Origin: an uncultured Bacteroidales bacterium
GTDB taxonomy: Bacteria; Bacteroidota; Bacteroidia; Bacteroidales; Muribaculaceae
Assembly (NCBI GenBank): GCA_902776955.1
Contig: CACYSG010000030.1
Coordinates: forward strand, 1-63,314
DNA: 63,314 nt
Direction of reading: 5' to 3'
Part shown: positions 7,433 through 15,153 of the stretch, piece after piece
Layout of the letters: the number at the start of each line of letters is the position of its first letter
Numbering within the stretch: the stretch's first letter is position 1
The notes under the pieces: model-generated
What the model saw: the letters and a program-made list of their open reading frames with translations, nothing else
Databases searched by the model: none
Told to the model about the DNA's origin: nothing
Program-made: the position numbers and the translations under genes

Positions 7433-8707
7433 ATGCGTTAGGTTGCGGGAATAGATTTTGACGATGCCGTCGAGGAAGGCGTTGAGTTCATATTCGCAGA
7501 AGTCGCCTGTGTCGGCCACATTGCCCGTCTCGTAGTAGCCGCGGGCACGGCAGGCGCCGCCACAGATGTAACGGATGGCGCAGTCGCGGCATTTGCCGAT
7601 GTGGTCCACGTCGAGCGAGGCGCAACGGCGCAAGGCTGGCGAGTCGCGGTAGATTTCCTTGATGCTGCGCTCGTGCACATTGCCAGCGAGCAGCTCGTCG
7701 ATGTGAAGCAACTGGCACGGATAGACGTCGCCCGTGGGCGAGATGCTGATTTCGTTGTCGCCAATCGCGCATTTATGGGTCTGGATGCATTTGGATATGT
7801 CCAGTGACGACTCGCAGTAGCCGAGCGGATTCACCCCGAAGGCGCCCGCCAGCGCGTCATAGTATTGCCGACCCGTGATGGACAGCTCGTCGTCGGCGAG
7901 GTCCGACACGGGGAATAGCGGCGCGTAGTTCAGCCGCCCACCGAAACGTCGTGCCATCTCCTCGACCTGGCCGATGTTCAGCCTCGTGACGGTCATCGAG
8001 AGCGTATAGTCGATATCGTTCCGCTCCAGGATATCCGCGGCTCGCATCACCTGGTCATAGTTGTCGCCACGCGTCAGGCTATGGGTCTCCCGCGTGGGGC
8101 CGTCGATGCTCAGCGTCACCAGATTGAAAGTTTCCTTGATGAAAGGGGCATTCTGCTCGTTGATGAGCAGGCCGTTGGTCAACAGGAGCATATCGCAGCC
8201 GCAGGCCTTGCCATAGGCCGACACCGGCTGCCATAGCGGGTTGAGCAGCGGTTCGCCGCCCGTGATAGTGATGGACAGATGGGCTGACAGGTCACACAGG
8301 TCATCTATCAGACGTTTATACTCGTCCAGCGTCAGCCGCGGATGGGCTCTCTCAACACGTTCGGCGGCATAGCAGTACTTGCAGCGCAGGTTGCACTCGC
8401 TCGACAAGGACAGGTGCACACAATGGAGCCCCGTGTCGCGAGGCGGCTGCTCGTGGGGCTCGGTCTCAAAGATGGACGAGTCCACCACATGGCGGCAAAA
8501 GGCTTCCACCTCTTCCCGCCGTTCGTTACCCATGACACCGCATGCCGCCTCCACGATTTCGGCGACCGTATTATTGCCGTCAAACTGTGACAAGATGAGC
8601 CGTCCCAGCTCGTTGGTAACCAGCCAGGCGGGCAGCAAGGGGTTGATAAACACATATTTATCGCCCCGCTTGAACATCTGTACCTGTTCGGGGAGTCTAT
8701 ATCGCAT
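7427..8707 (-). CDS. Radical SAM/SPASM peptide maturase with PqqD-like N-terminus
   Basis: A 426-residue protein. Residues 1-80 resemble a PqqD-type recognition domain (NPLLPAWLVTNELGRLILSQFDG). The radical SAM core follows, with the [4Fe-4S] motif CNLRCKYC (Cys105, 109, 112), the GGEP segment TITGGEPLLNP and LSIDGPTRETHS. The C-terminus is a Cys-rich SPASM domain holding auxiliary clusters (SPTGDVYPCQLL, then CRDCAIRYICGGACRARG and a late Cys). Such enzymes use S-adenosylmethionine radical chemistry to install thioether or C-C links in ribosomal peptides. It lies 45 nt downstream of the Cys-repeat protein gene on the same strand, which makes that protein the obvious substrate. The reaction type is not deducible. 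It could instead be an anaerobic sulfatase-maturase relative, but no sulfatase is nearby. Confidence 0.88.
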   Translation of the reverse strand: MRYRLPEQVQMFKRGDKYVFINPLLPAWLVTNELGRLILSQFDGNNTVAEIVEAACGVMGNERREEVEAFCRHVVDSSIFETEPHEQPPRDTGLHCVHLSLSSECNLRCKYCYAAERVERAHPRLTLDEYKRLIDDLCDLSAHLSITITGGEPLLNPLWQPVSAYGKACGCDMLLLTNGLLINEQNAPFIKETFNLVTLSIDGPTRETHSLTRGDNYDQVMRAADILERNDIDYTLSMTVTRLNIGQVEEMARRFGGRLNYAPLFPVSDLADDELSITGRQYYDALAGAFGVNPLGYCESSLDISKCIQTHKCAIGDNEISISPTGDVYPCQLLHIDELLAGNVHERSIKEIYRDSPALRRCASLDVDHIGKCRDCAIRYICGGACRARGYYETGNVADTGDFCEYELNAFLDGIVKIYSRNLTHR

Positions 8708-8752
8708 GGGATATCGCTAAAGGTTTCTCGCTGGGGATATGCCTCCTTCTGC

Positions 8753-9418
8753 TTAGCGGTTCTGGCCGCCGCAGTTATAGGACGACCCGCACTTGCCGCC
8801 ACCGCCGGCGCACTCGTAGGAACTGCCGCATTTGCCCTGACCATTGGCACCCTGCCCGGCACAACTGTAAGAAGAGCCGCACTTGCCGCCACCACCGGCA
8901 CACTCATAGGAACTGCCACACTTACCCTGGCCGTTGGCGCCCTGGCCTGTGCAACTGTAAGAAGAGCCACATTTGCCACCACCGCCGGCACACTCGTAGG
9001 AACTGCCGCACTTGCCCTGGCCGCTGGCACCCTGGCCCGTGCAACTGTAGGAGGAGCCGCACTTGCCGCCACCGCCCGAGCACTCATAGGAACTGCCGCA
9101 CTTGCCCTGGCCTTCGGCACCTTGGCCGCTGCACCCGTAGGAGGAGCCGCACTTGCCGCCACCGCCGGCGCATTCATAGGAACTGCCGCACTTGCCCTGG
9201 CCGTTGGCGCCCTGACCACTGCACTCGTAGGACGAGCCGCACTTGCCGCCACCGCCGGCGCACTCATAGGAAGACGAGCAGTTACCTTTGCCCGAAGGGT
9301 CGCCTGCGGGCATCTCTCCGGCCTTGGCACCGAAGAATAGCGACGGCTGAACCACACTGGCCGCTACCAGCGCCGCCAGCTTCTTGATAAAATCCCTGCG
9401 TGATTGTTCATTATCCAT
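8753..9418 (-). CDS. TAT-exported Cys-repeat protein, candidate radical SAM RiPP precursor
   Basis: A 221-residue protein. The N-terminus MDNEQSRRDFIKKLAALVAA is a twin-arginine signal (SRRDFIK, then a hydrophobic stretch). From residue 45 to the end it is a regular repeat: six dyads of about 30 residues, each made of GKCGSSYECAGGG and GKCGSSYxCxGQGAxGQ. This gives 12 C-x5-C units and 24 cysteines, with virtually only G, S, K, C, Y, E, Q, A and N. There is no globular domain. It is upstream of and likely co-transcribed with the radical SAM gene. Inference: a multi-core precursor modified in the cytoplasm and exported folded or cross-linked by Tat. Alternatives are a metal-binding or structural surface protein. 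I know of no named family that I can assign with confidence. Confidence 0.82.
   Translation of the reverse strand: MDNEQSRRDFIKKLAALVAASVVQPSLFFGAKAGEMPAGDPSGKGNCSSSYECAGGGGKCGSSYECSGQGANGQGKCGSSYECAGGGGKCGSSYGCSGQGAEGQGKCGSSYECSGGGGKCGSSYSCTGQGASGQGKCGSSYECAGGGGKCGSSYSCTGQGANGQGKCGSSYECAGGGGKCGSSYSCAGQGANGQGKCGSSYECAGGGGKCGSSYNCGGQNR
8756..9286. repeat. 90-bp coding tandem repeat inside the Cys-repeat protein
   Basis: Six in-frame copies of a roughly 90-bp unit encode the C-x5-C dyads. Copies differ mostly at third positions and at the variable residue before the second Cys, so the array is partly homogenised and prone to copy-number change. It is not a CRISPR: there are no unique spacers and the frame is kept throughout. 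Confidence 0.88.
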
Positions 9419-9448
9419 CTTTTCTCCCTTTCATTGTTTTTCAAATGG

Positions 9449-9480
9449 CAAATTTACGAAAAAAACTCCATAAATCCAAG
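9449..9480 (-). promoter_or_regulatory. Promoter of the Cys-repeat/radical SAM operon
   Basis: On the minus strand TAAATTTG (9449-9456) is the -7 box. CTTG (9477-9480) sits at the -33 position with a 20-nt spacer, one mismatch from TTTG. The start codon at 9418 is 30 nt downstream, with a purine-rich AAAGGGAGAAAA between. Confidence 0.65.
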
Positions 9481-9652
9481 TCCACGCCAACATTACTTCA
9501 AAAAACAAAAGGGCGCCCAGTAAAAACGCCCTGGTGTGGCCACTCGTTCTATCAAAACTACGAATTACACAAATTAAACTAATAGGCATCCGCGTACTTA
9601 TTCTTTCTAATTACACGAACGGCATCCGCTTTTCTGGGAAGGTGGGAAAAAC

Positions 9653-9902
9653 CTTGAGAGCACGGGTGCCATCAGCTGGGACGCGTTCTTTTGATGGCCA
9701 AAGCGAAGCGACGCCATCACAAAGACCCGTCCCAATGATGCACCTCCCCCGATGCTGTCACCACCCCAAAAAGCGCCATCAACAAGACCCGTCCCCATTC
9801 GCTGGCGGGTAGCGGCCACGCCAAGGCGAGGCCGCAATTCGTGAAATTTGGCTTAATTGAACGCGGATGCCAAATTAGTAAAATTCGTGTAATTCGTAGT
9901 TT
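9653..9902. repeat. Right arm of the inverted repeat flanking the radical SAM cassette
   Basis: Block A (9653-9762) and block b (9819-9902) are the inverted counterparts of 7153-7262 and 7031-7114. A partial extra b block lies at 9556-9594. A hairpin AACGGCC…GGCCGTT follows at about 9914-9940. The whole 9419-9987 interval, apart from the promoter, is repeat sequence with no credible gene. Confidence 0.75.
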
Positions 9903-9987
9903 TAGATAGAACGAACGGCCACGCCAAGGCGAGGCCGTTCATTCTGTAGGTTCTACACTAATGGGGGGGTACCAGGCACTAGCGTCT

Positions 9988-11616
9988 TTACTTCACGACC
10001 TTAATGGTGGCGGTGGTGCCGTCACTGCGGGTGGTGCGCTGCAGGTAGATGCCGCTAGCGGGCTCGGCGGGCAGCTGGCGACCGGTGAGGTCGTAGTAGC
10101 GGGTGTCGATCACACGGGCGGTGCCGTCGAGTTCGCTGATGCCAGTATGGAAATCATTCTCAACGGTGGCTACCTCAGAGTAGTTAACCTCGCCGCCACC
10201 GGTGTAGAAGCTCTGCACGCCGATGGTGTTGAAGTTGGTGTTGTAGATATAAACGGTGTGACGGCCGTCGTTGCCCATATAGATGTCGAAGTTGATGTTG
10301 TCCTCAAACTTGTAGGGGATATCGGTCATGGCGCTCGAGAAGCCGATATAGGCCTCGGGCTCAAAGGTGAAGACCTCGCCGTCGAGCAGGATGTTGTAGT
10401 ACAACTTGTTGTCGTTGATCCTGTAGCCCTCGACATCAACAACGGGGATGGTGAAGTGGATCACAGCCCAACCTGCGGCATTGTTGACCATGAGGTCGTC
10501 TTGAGTGAGGACGGGCGTGGCGGGCGTGGCGGGCATCTCGTCAAAGGCGACGAGGCCGGGAGCCACATAGTCGTTGATGATCTGGAGCGTGTTGGGGCCG
10601 ATGTTGGTAACCATCGAGGCAGGCCACTCGGCAACCAGGCTGTGTGCGTCCTCATCGACATTGAAGACAATCTGGTCGTTGAGGTTGTAGTTGAACACGG
10701 TGCTGCTGTAGGTCTCGCTGTCGATAAAGGCGTCGGCGGTGAGCAGGTAGACGTGGCCGTTATAATAGGGGTCAACGCCCAGGTACTGGCGTGTGGGGAA
10801 GATGGCCTTGCCGTCGCGCAGGGTACCCTTGACAAACGAATCCCAGTTGTTGTCGTTGAGGTTGCCCATGTAGATGTCCTCGCCGTCGATAATCACGTCG
10901 AGGATGCGCTCCTTGGTCTTGGTGAGGTCGGTGGGGTCTGACAGGTAGGTCATGGTATAACCCTCGATGTAGTAATCGTCAAACGAGAAGACCAGGGGCT
11001 CGTCGTTCTGCGGTGCATAGACGATGTGCTGGTCGGCCATGTAGAACCAGTCGGCGGTAGCGTCACACAGGCCAATGTACTTGTCTCCCAGCTGGGTGAG
11101 CACACCGTCCTGCCAGGTGAACTCGATCTCGCCTTCCTCTTCAACAACGGGCATGCCCTCGTCCTCGTCGTAGTGCATGCAGTAGGCATAGTAGGGATCG
11201 CCGTAGTCGAGGATGTAGAGCTGGGGCAGCTTCACGACATACTTGCCGTCGCCGGCAGGCTCGGCCTTGATCCAGGGCAGGATCGAGAACCAGATGTAGC
11301 CCTGAGAGATGGGATTGTAGATGTAGAGGTTGCCATCGTCGCCCTCGACCACCTTGCCGATGCCGCCATCAACCTCCTGGATGTAAATGTCGCCCCAGCC
11401 CAGTCCGTAGGCCGACGAGGTGGCATACATGTTGTCATAGAGGAGACCCTCGGGAGCGTCCATGATGGGCTCCTCATCTTCGCGGGCGGGAGCCATAGCG
11501 GGAGCCTTGAACTGTGAGAGCCTCATGCCTGCTTGAGGCGCACGGTGCTGTGCCGTGGCATAGTTGGGCACGAGCAATGCCGCAACAAGTGCAAATAAAG
11601 TAAAGAATTGTTTCAT
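9988..11616 (-). CDS. Secreted protein of unknown function with type IX-like C-terminal sorting tail
   Basis: A 542-residue protein. MKQFFTLFALVAALLVPNYATAQ is a Sec signal peptide. The body is acidic, aromatic and beta-rich (many D, Y, W), without a motif I recognise. The C-terminal 40 residues, TRYYDLTGRQLPAEPASGIY followed by LQR…TIKVVK, match the pattern of Por/T9SS type A sorting domains (v-y-D-l-x-G-r…G-i-Y…K). It is therefore expected to be exported and delivered to the surface or medium. Single gene with its own promoter (11666-11697). Some Bacteroidales use this tail on large families of paralogous surface proteins whose function is unknown. Confidence 0.75.
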   Translation of the reverse strand: MKQFFTLFALVAALLVPNYATAQHRAPQAGMRLSQFKAPAMAPAREDEEPIMDAPEGLLYDNMYATSSAYGLGWGDIYIQEVDGGIGKVVEGDDGNLYIYNPISQGYIWFSILPWIKAEPAGDGKYVVKLPQLYILDYGDPYYAYCMHYDEDEGMPVVEEEGEIEFTWQDGVLTQLGDKYIGLCDATADWFYMADQHIVYAPQNDEPLVFSFDDYYIEGYTMTYLSDPTDLTKTKERILDVIIDGEDIYMGNLNDNNWDSFVKGTLRDGKAIFPTRQYLGVDPYYNGHVYLLTADAFIDSETYSSTVFNYNLNDQIVFNVDEDAHSLVAEWPASMVTNIGPNTLQIINDYVAPGLVAFDEMPATPATPVLTQDDLMVNNAAGWAVIHFTIPVVDVEGYRINDNKLYYNILLDGEVFTFEPEAYIGFSSAMTDIPYKFEDNINFDIYMGNDGRHTVYIYNTNFNTIGVQSFYTGGGEVNYSEVATVENDFHTGISELDGTARVIDTRYYDLTGRQLPAEPASGIYLQRTTRSDGTTATIKVVK

Positions 11617-11665
11617 AACGCAATTAAATTTTGTGAAATTAAAAATATAAATGATTATTCAACTG

Positions 11666-11697
11666 CAAATGTAAAGAAAATACCACAGAACCGCAAT
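11666..11697 (-). promoter_or_regulatory. Promoter of the secreted T9SS-tail protein
   Basis: On the minus strand ATTG (11694-11697), a 20-nt spacer and TACATTTG (11666-11673). The -7 box is perfect and the -33 box has one mismatch. Confidence 0.68.
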
Positions 11698-11757
11698 AGT
11701 CCTGTGGCCGTTTTTATATTAAAATTTAAAGTTTCTAAAGTTCTAAAATTTTATAAA

Positions 11758-11909
11758 CTTGAGGTTTAGGGTTTAGAGGTTAGAGTTTAGTGAAGAAAAA
11801 TTTTCATATAATGAGAGAATAGCAGCCAGTGGCTAATCTCTAAACACTAAACACTAACCTCTAAACTTCAAGTTTTCTAAAGTGGCGCAGCTACTTTAGA
11901 AAACTTGAA
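11758..11909. repeat. Heptad-like TTTAGAG tract and 17-bp hairpin
   Basis: 11758-11790 reads as TTGAGGTTTAGGGTTTAGAG-type repeats, and 11840-11865 carries the complementary CTCTAAACACTAAACACTAA type. A perfect hairpin follows: TTCAAGTTTTCTAAAGT (11867-11883) and ACTTTAGAAAACTTGAA (11893-11909). It lies just beyond the corA stop and could terminate corA transcription, though no clean T-run follows. Nothing coding is seen in 11617-11940. Confidence 0.6.
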
Positions 11910-11940
11910 TTAAAATGTTATTACTCTCGGCGGGCCGGGC

Positions 11941-12870
11941 TCACTTGAAGAATTTGCTGTGGCGCATGAACAGGTAACACAGGGCCATGAGCAGCAGGGA
12001 GACAATGACGGCGAACGTGAAGCCAAAAGGCCATTCCTCCATGAAGTTGGGGACGTTCATGCCGTAGTATCCGGCGACAACGGTAGGCACCATGAGCAGG
12101 ATGGTGACAACGGTGAGGGTCTTCATGATGCGGTTAAGGTTATTGCCGATAATCGAAGAATAGGTTTCCTGTTCGCGATCGAGGATGGTGCTGTAAATCT
12201 CGGCGGTGTCAAGAGCCTGCTGCGACTCGATCTCGACATCCTCGAGCAGGTCCTGGTCGTGCGGAAGGGAGCGAAGGCGCATCTTGAGCCGGGCCAAGAC
12301 GGTGGCATTACCCTTGATCGAGGTGATGAAATAGATAAGGAATTTGCCCAGTCCCATCATGCGCATGAGCTCATCGTTGTCCATCTTCTTCTCGAGCCGG
12401 TCCTCGGCAGCGTTCATCATCACGTTCATCTGCTTGAGGTACTTGAGGTACCAAACCGAGGTCGAAAGCATCAACGACAGCAACAGATCGTAGCCCTTAC
12501 ATGAGGTCAGGCGGCGGCGCTGGCTCCAGCGGATGAAGTCGTCCAGCACCTCGTTGTCATAGTAGCTGACGGTGATAAACACGTCATCGCGGATGAGGAT
12601 GGCCAACGGAACGGTCGTGAACTGGTTCTCGCCGTCATCCGTGCGCTTGGCGGGGAGACGCAGGAAGACCAGCATCCAGTTATCCTCGTGGTCCACACGA
12701 GGGCGCTCCTCGGCGTCAAGGGCATCGTCGATGAAATCAAGCGGCACATCAAAGCGCTCGACCAACATCTGCAACTCATCCTCAGTTGGATTAGTCGCCT
12801 TAATCCAACAGCCTGGCTTCCAGAGGTTAATCTGGTCAAAACCCGTCTTGCATTTCCAGTAAGTAATCAT
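11941..12870 (-). CDS. corA: CorA-family magnesium/cobalt transporter
   Basis: A 309-residue protein when started at the ATG at 12870 (MITYWKCKTG). An upstream in-frame TTG at 12903 lies before the predicted transcription start and is rejected. The long cytoplasmic N-terminal domain with extended helices (residues about 1-240) is followed by two C-terminal membrane segments. Between them is the invariant selectivity motif YGMNVPNF (the GMN motif), then the second segment and a basic tail (RHSKFFK). CorA proteins form pentameric channels for Mg2+ uptake across the inner membrane. Monocistronic with a TAACTTTG promoter. Confidence 0.94.
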   Translation of the reverse strand: MITYWKCKTGFDQINLWKPGCWIKATNPTEDELQMLVERFDVPLDFIDDALDAEERPRVDHEDNWMLVFLRLPAKRTDDGENQFTTVPLAILIRDDVFITVSYYDNEVLDDFIRWSQRRRLTSCKGYDLLLSLMLSTSVWYLKYLKQMNVMMNAAEDRLEKKMDNDELMRMMGLGKFLIYFITSIKGNATVLARLKMRLRSLPHDQDLLEDVEIESQQALDTAEIYSTILDREQETYSSIIGNNLNRIMKTLTVVTILLMVPTVVAGYYGMNVPNFMEEWPFGFTFAVIVSLLLMALCYLFMRHSKFFK

Positions 12871-12908
12871 GTCTTGTCGCTCGATTAAATCGTCCTGTCT
12901 CAAAAATG

Positions 12909-12916
12909 CAAAGTTA
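12909..12916 (-). promoter_or_regulatory. -7 element of corA
   Basis: On the minus strand TAACTTTG, 38 nt upstream of the ATG at 12870. No clear -33 box at 20 nt. It supports the downstream start choice for corA. Confidence 0.6.
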
Positions 12917-12984
12917 ACGCTTTTCCCACAATCCGCCTCAACAATAAGGAGAAAATCATCAGCTTGTCCGATAAAATCACCCTG

Positions 12985-13106
12985 GTGTGTAGGGCCTCGC
13001 CTTGGCGTGGCCGCTCTTTCTAAAACTACGAATTGCGCGAATTAAACAAATTGGCATCCGCGCTCAATTAAGCCAAATTTCACTAATTACGGCCACGCCT
13101 TGGCGT
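12985..13106. repeat. Dispersed repeat (block b family) between pulA and corA
   Basis: TAGGGCCTCGCCTTGGCGTG is followed by AACTACGAATTGCGCGAATT, GGCATCCGCG and CAATTAAGCCAAATTTCAC, then a second copy of CCACGCCTTGGCGTGG. It is a relative of 7031-7114. No gene is present in 12871-13233. Confidence 0.7.
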
Positions 13107-13159
13107 GGGGCAAGGGCGTGTGCGCGTGGACGAATCGAGCAAAAGCGGGCTGACAACGG

Positions 13160-13213
13160 AAGCGGGCCTTCAGTCCCAAATCGCTGATGCAATCTGTTCC
13201 TGAAGGCCCGCTT
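13160..13213. terminator. 14-bp hairpin downstream of pulA
   Basis: AAGCGGGCCTTCAG (13160-13173) and CTGAAGGCCCGCTT (13200-13213) are perfect arms with a 26-nt loop. The T-run lies on the plus-strand side, so it would work best for rightward transcripts. It may still mark the 3' end of the minus-strand MFS-malQ-pulA operon. Confidence 0.5.
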
Positions 13214-13233
13214 TTTACCTTGGGTCAATCGGG

Positions 13234-15153
13234 TCAATTATGGATGATGAGGGCCGATTGGGCGGGAACGGTGATGCGGCCGCCGCTGACGGTCGTCAAA
13301 CCCGACGGGTCACACTTGATGTTGCGGCAAACGACGGTATAGGTACCCTCGGGAACCTCTATCGTGCGGGCACGCTTGTTGGCATTCAACGCCACATAGA
13401 TGTCGCCCCACTGCTCGCCAGGCACGCCACGGCCATTGATATGGAAGGCCACGAGGCAGTTCTGGTCGGGCAGGAAGTCCAGGCGTTCACGCACCATCTG
13501 GGCACTGGCCATGTGGAAGGCGGGATGGGCTTTGCGCATGGCGATCAATCCCTGGTAATAGTCCATCACCTGGGGATAGCGCTCCAGGTTGTCCCAATCC
13601 AGGTGGTTGATGCTGTCGGGGCTTTCATAGCTGTTGTGGACGCCCTTCTTGTCGCGCAGCATCTCCTCGCCGCTGAGGATGAACGGCACGCCCTGAGAGG
13701 TCAACACTGCCGTTTGGGCCAGCAGGTCCAGGCGGATGATTTCGTCGGTGGTGATGCCCTTGACGCTCGCCTTGAGTCGGTCCACGAGGCACATGTCGTC
13801 GTGACAGCTCACGTAGGCGATCATCTGGGTGGGCTCAGTGGCATAGGGCTCCTTGCTGTAATTCACCTTGCTGTAGTCCACGCCGGGATGCTGGATGGCA
13901 CCCACGATACCAAATTTCAGGCTCTCCTCGTTGCCCTTGACACCGCCCAGGAAGGCGGCCTTGCTATCGCTGTCCCAGGGACCGCGCAAGGCGTCACGCA
14001 TGCAGTCGCTGAAGGCGGCGATGCCGGGCATCTGACTGATGTGGGCCTTCATAGCCAACTGTTCGCCGGGGATGGCACACGAGCCGGCGCTCCAGCCCTC
14101 GCCATAGATGAAGATGTCGCTGGGCAGGGCCTGGCGGATGGCGTTCATCGTCGCGATGTCGTGCACGCCCATCAGGTCAAAGCGGAAACCGTCGATATGG
14201 TACTCATCCACCCAATACTTCACGCTCTCGACCATATAACGGCGCATCGCCTCGCGCTCGCTGGCCGTCTCGTTGCCGCAACCGCTGCCGTTGCTGTAGG
14301 TGCCGTCGGCGTTCTTGCGGTAGAAGTAGTCGGGACGGGTGAGCTGGAAGTTGCTGCCGTCGATGTTCCAGGTGTGGTTGTAAACCACGTCGAGGATGAC
14401 CTTGATGCCTGCACGGTGCAGGGCCTGGACCATCTGCTTGAACTCGTTGATGCGCACCTCGGGCTTGTAGGGGTCGGTGGAGTAGCCGCCCTCGGGCACG
14501 TTGTAGTTCACGGGATCATAGCCCCAGTTGTACTGCGGCTCGCCCAGGCGGGTCTCATCGACCGAGGCATAGTCAAACGACGGCAGGATGTGCACGGCGT
14601 TCACGCCCAGCGCCTTCAGGTGGGCGATGGCGCGCGGCTCGGTCAGGGCGAGGAATTTGCCCTTGTTGACGAGGCCGCTCGACGCGTCTATCGAGAAATC
14701 ACGGTGGTGCATCTCGTAGATGATCAAGTCGCTAGCAGGAATCGAGGGACGGCGGTCGGCATTCCAGCCCTGGGGGTCGGTGCCGCGCAGGTCAACGATG
14801 GCGCCGCGCTTGCCGTTCACGCCCACGGCGGTGGCCCAGATACCCGGACACTCGCCACGGAACTTGCCGCCGTATTTCACATCAAAGGTGTAGAACTTGC
14901 CGTTCAGGTCACCCTTGACCGAGGCTTGCCACAGCGTGGGATCAGCCTTGTCACGCTTCATGTTGACGGTCTTGACGGGTTTGCCGCCCAGGCCCACATT
15001 GTAGATGCGCAACTTGACCTGCTGGGCATCCTCATTGGTCTCAACCGTAAAAGCGCTCGCGCTCGGGGTGTAATTGACCCCGGTGCGAGCGTTAAGGAAT
15101 TGTGGTACGAGTAATGCCATGATTATCGTTACCCATTGAATCAGATGTTTCAT
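13234..15153 (-). CDS. pulA: Type I pullulanase (GH13_14), exported
   Basis: A 639-residue debranching enzyme that hydrolyses alpha-1,6 links of pullulan and branched dextrins. MKHLIQWVTIIMALLVPQFLNA is a signal peptide, so it acts in the periplasm or is lipid-free secreted. A short N-terminal CBM48-like beta domain (about 30-115) precedes the GH13 barrel. The type I pullulanase signature YNWGYDP is present, with VILDVVYNHT (region I), GFRFDLMG with nucleophile D326, IYGEGWSAG with acid E352, and VSCHDD (region IV). A C-terminal beta domain follows. Its ATG overlaps the malQ stop by one base (TGATG), so translation is coupled. It is third in the MFS-malQ-pulA operon. Confidence 0.93.
   Translation of the reverse strand: MKHLIQWVTIIMALLVPQFLNARTGVNYTPSASAFTVETNEDAQQVKLRIYNVGLGGKPVKTVNMKRDKADPTLWQASVKGDLNGKFYTFDVKYGGKFRGECPGIWATAVGVNGKRGAIVDLRGTDPQGWNADRRPSIPASDLIIYEMHHRDFSIDASSGLVNKGKFLALTEPRAIAHLKALGVNAVHILPSFDYASVDETRLGEPQYNWGYDPVNYNVPEGGYSTDPYKPEVRINEFKQMVQALHRAGIKVILDVVYNHTWNIDGSNFQLTRPDYFYRKNADGTYSNGSGCGNETASEREAMRRYMVESVKYWVDEYHIDGFRFDLMGVHDIATMNAIRQALPSDIFIYGEGWSAGSCAIPGEQLAMKAHISQMPGIAAFSDCMRDALRGPWDSDSKAAFLGGVKGNEESLKFGIVGAIQHPGVDYSKVNYSKEPYATEPTQMIAYVSCHDDMCLVDRLKASVKGITTDEIIRLDLLAQTAVLTSQGVPFILSGEEMLRDKKGVHNSYESPDSINHLDWDNLERYPQVMDYYQGLIAMRKAHPAFHMASAQMVRERLDFLPDQNCLVAFHINGRGVPGEQWGDIYVALNANKRARTIEVPEGTYTVVCRNIKCDPSGLTTVSGGRITVPAQSALIIHN

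Noticed and set aside
8756-9286. CRISPR array suspected from regular 90-bp spacing
   Set aside because: The repeats are in-frame codons of a protein and there are no unique spacers or cas genes.
12871-12903. Longer corA start at a TTG codon (12903)
   Set aside because: It lies before the predicted transcription start of the TAACTTTG promoter; the ATG at 12870 gives a standard CorA N-terminus.
13240-15114. A 624-codon open frame antisense to pulA
   Set aside because: Shadow of the pullulanase gene, which has all catalytic motifs in order on the minus strand.
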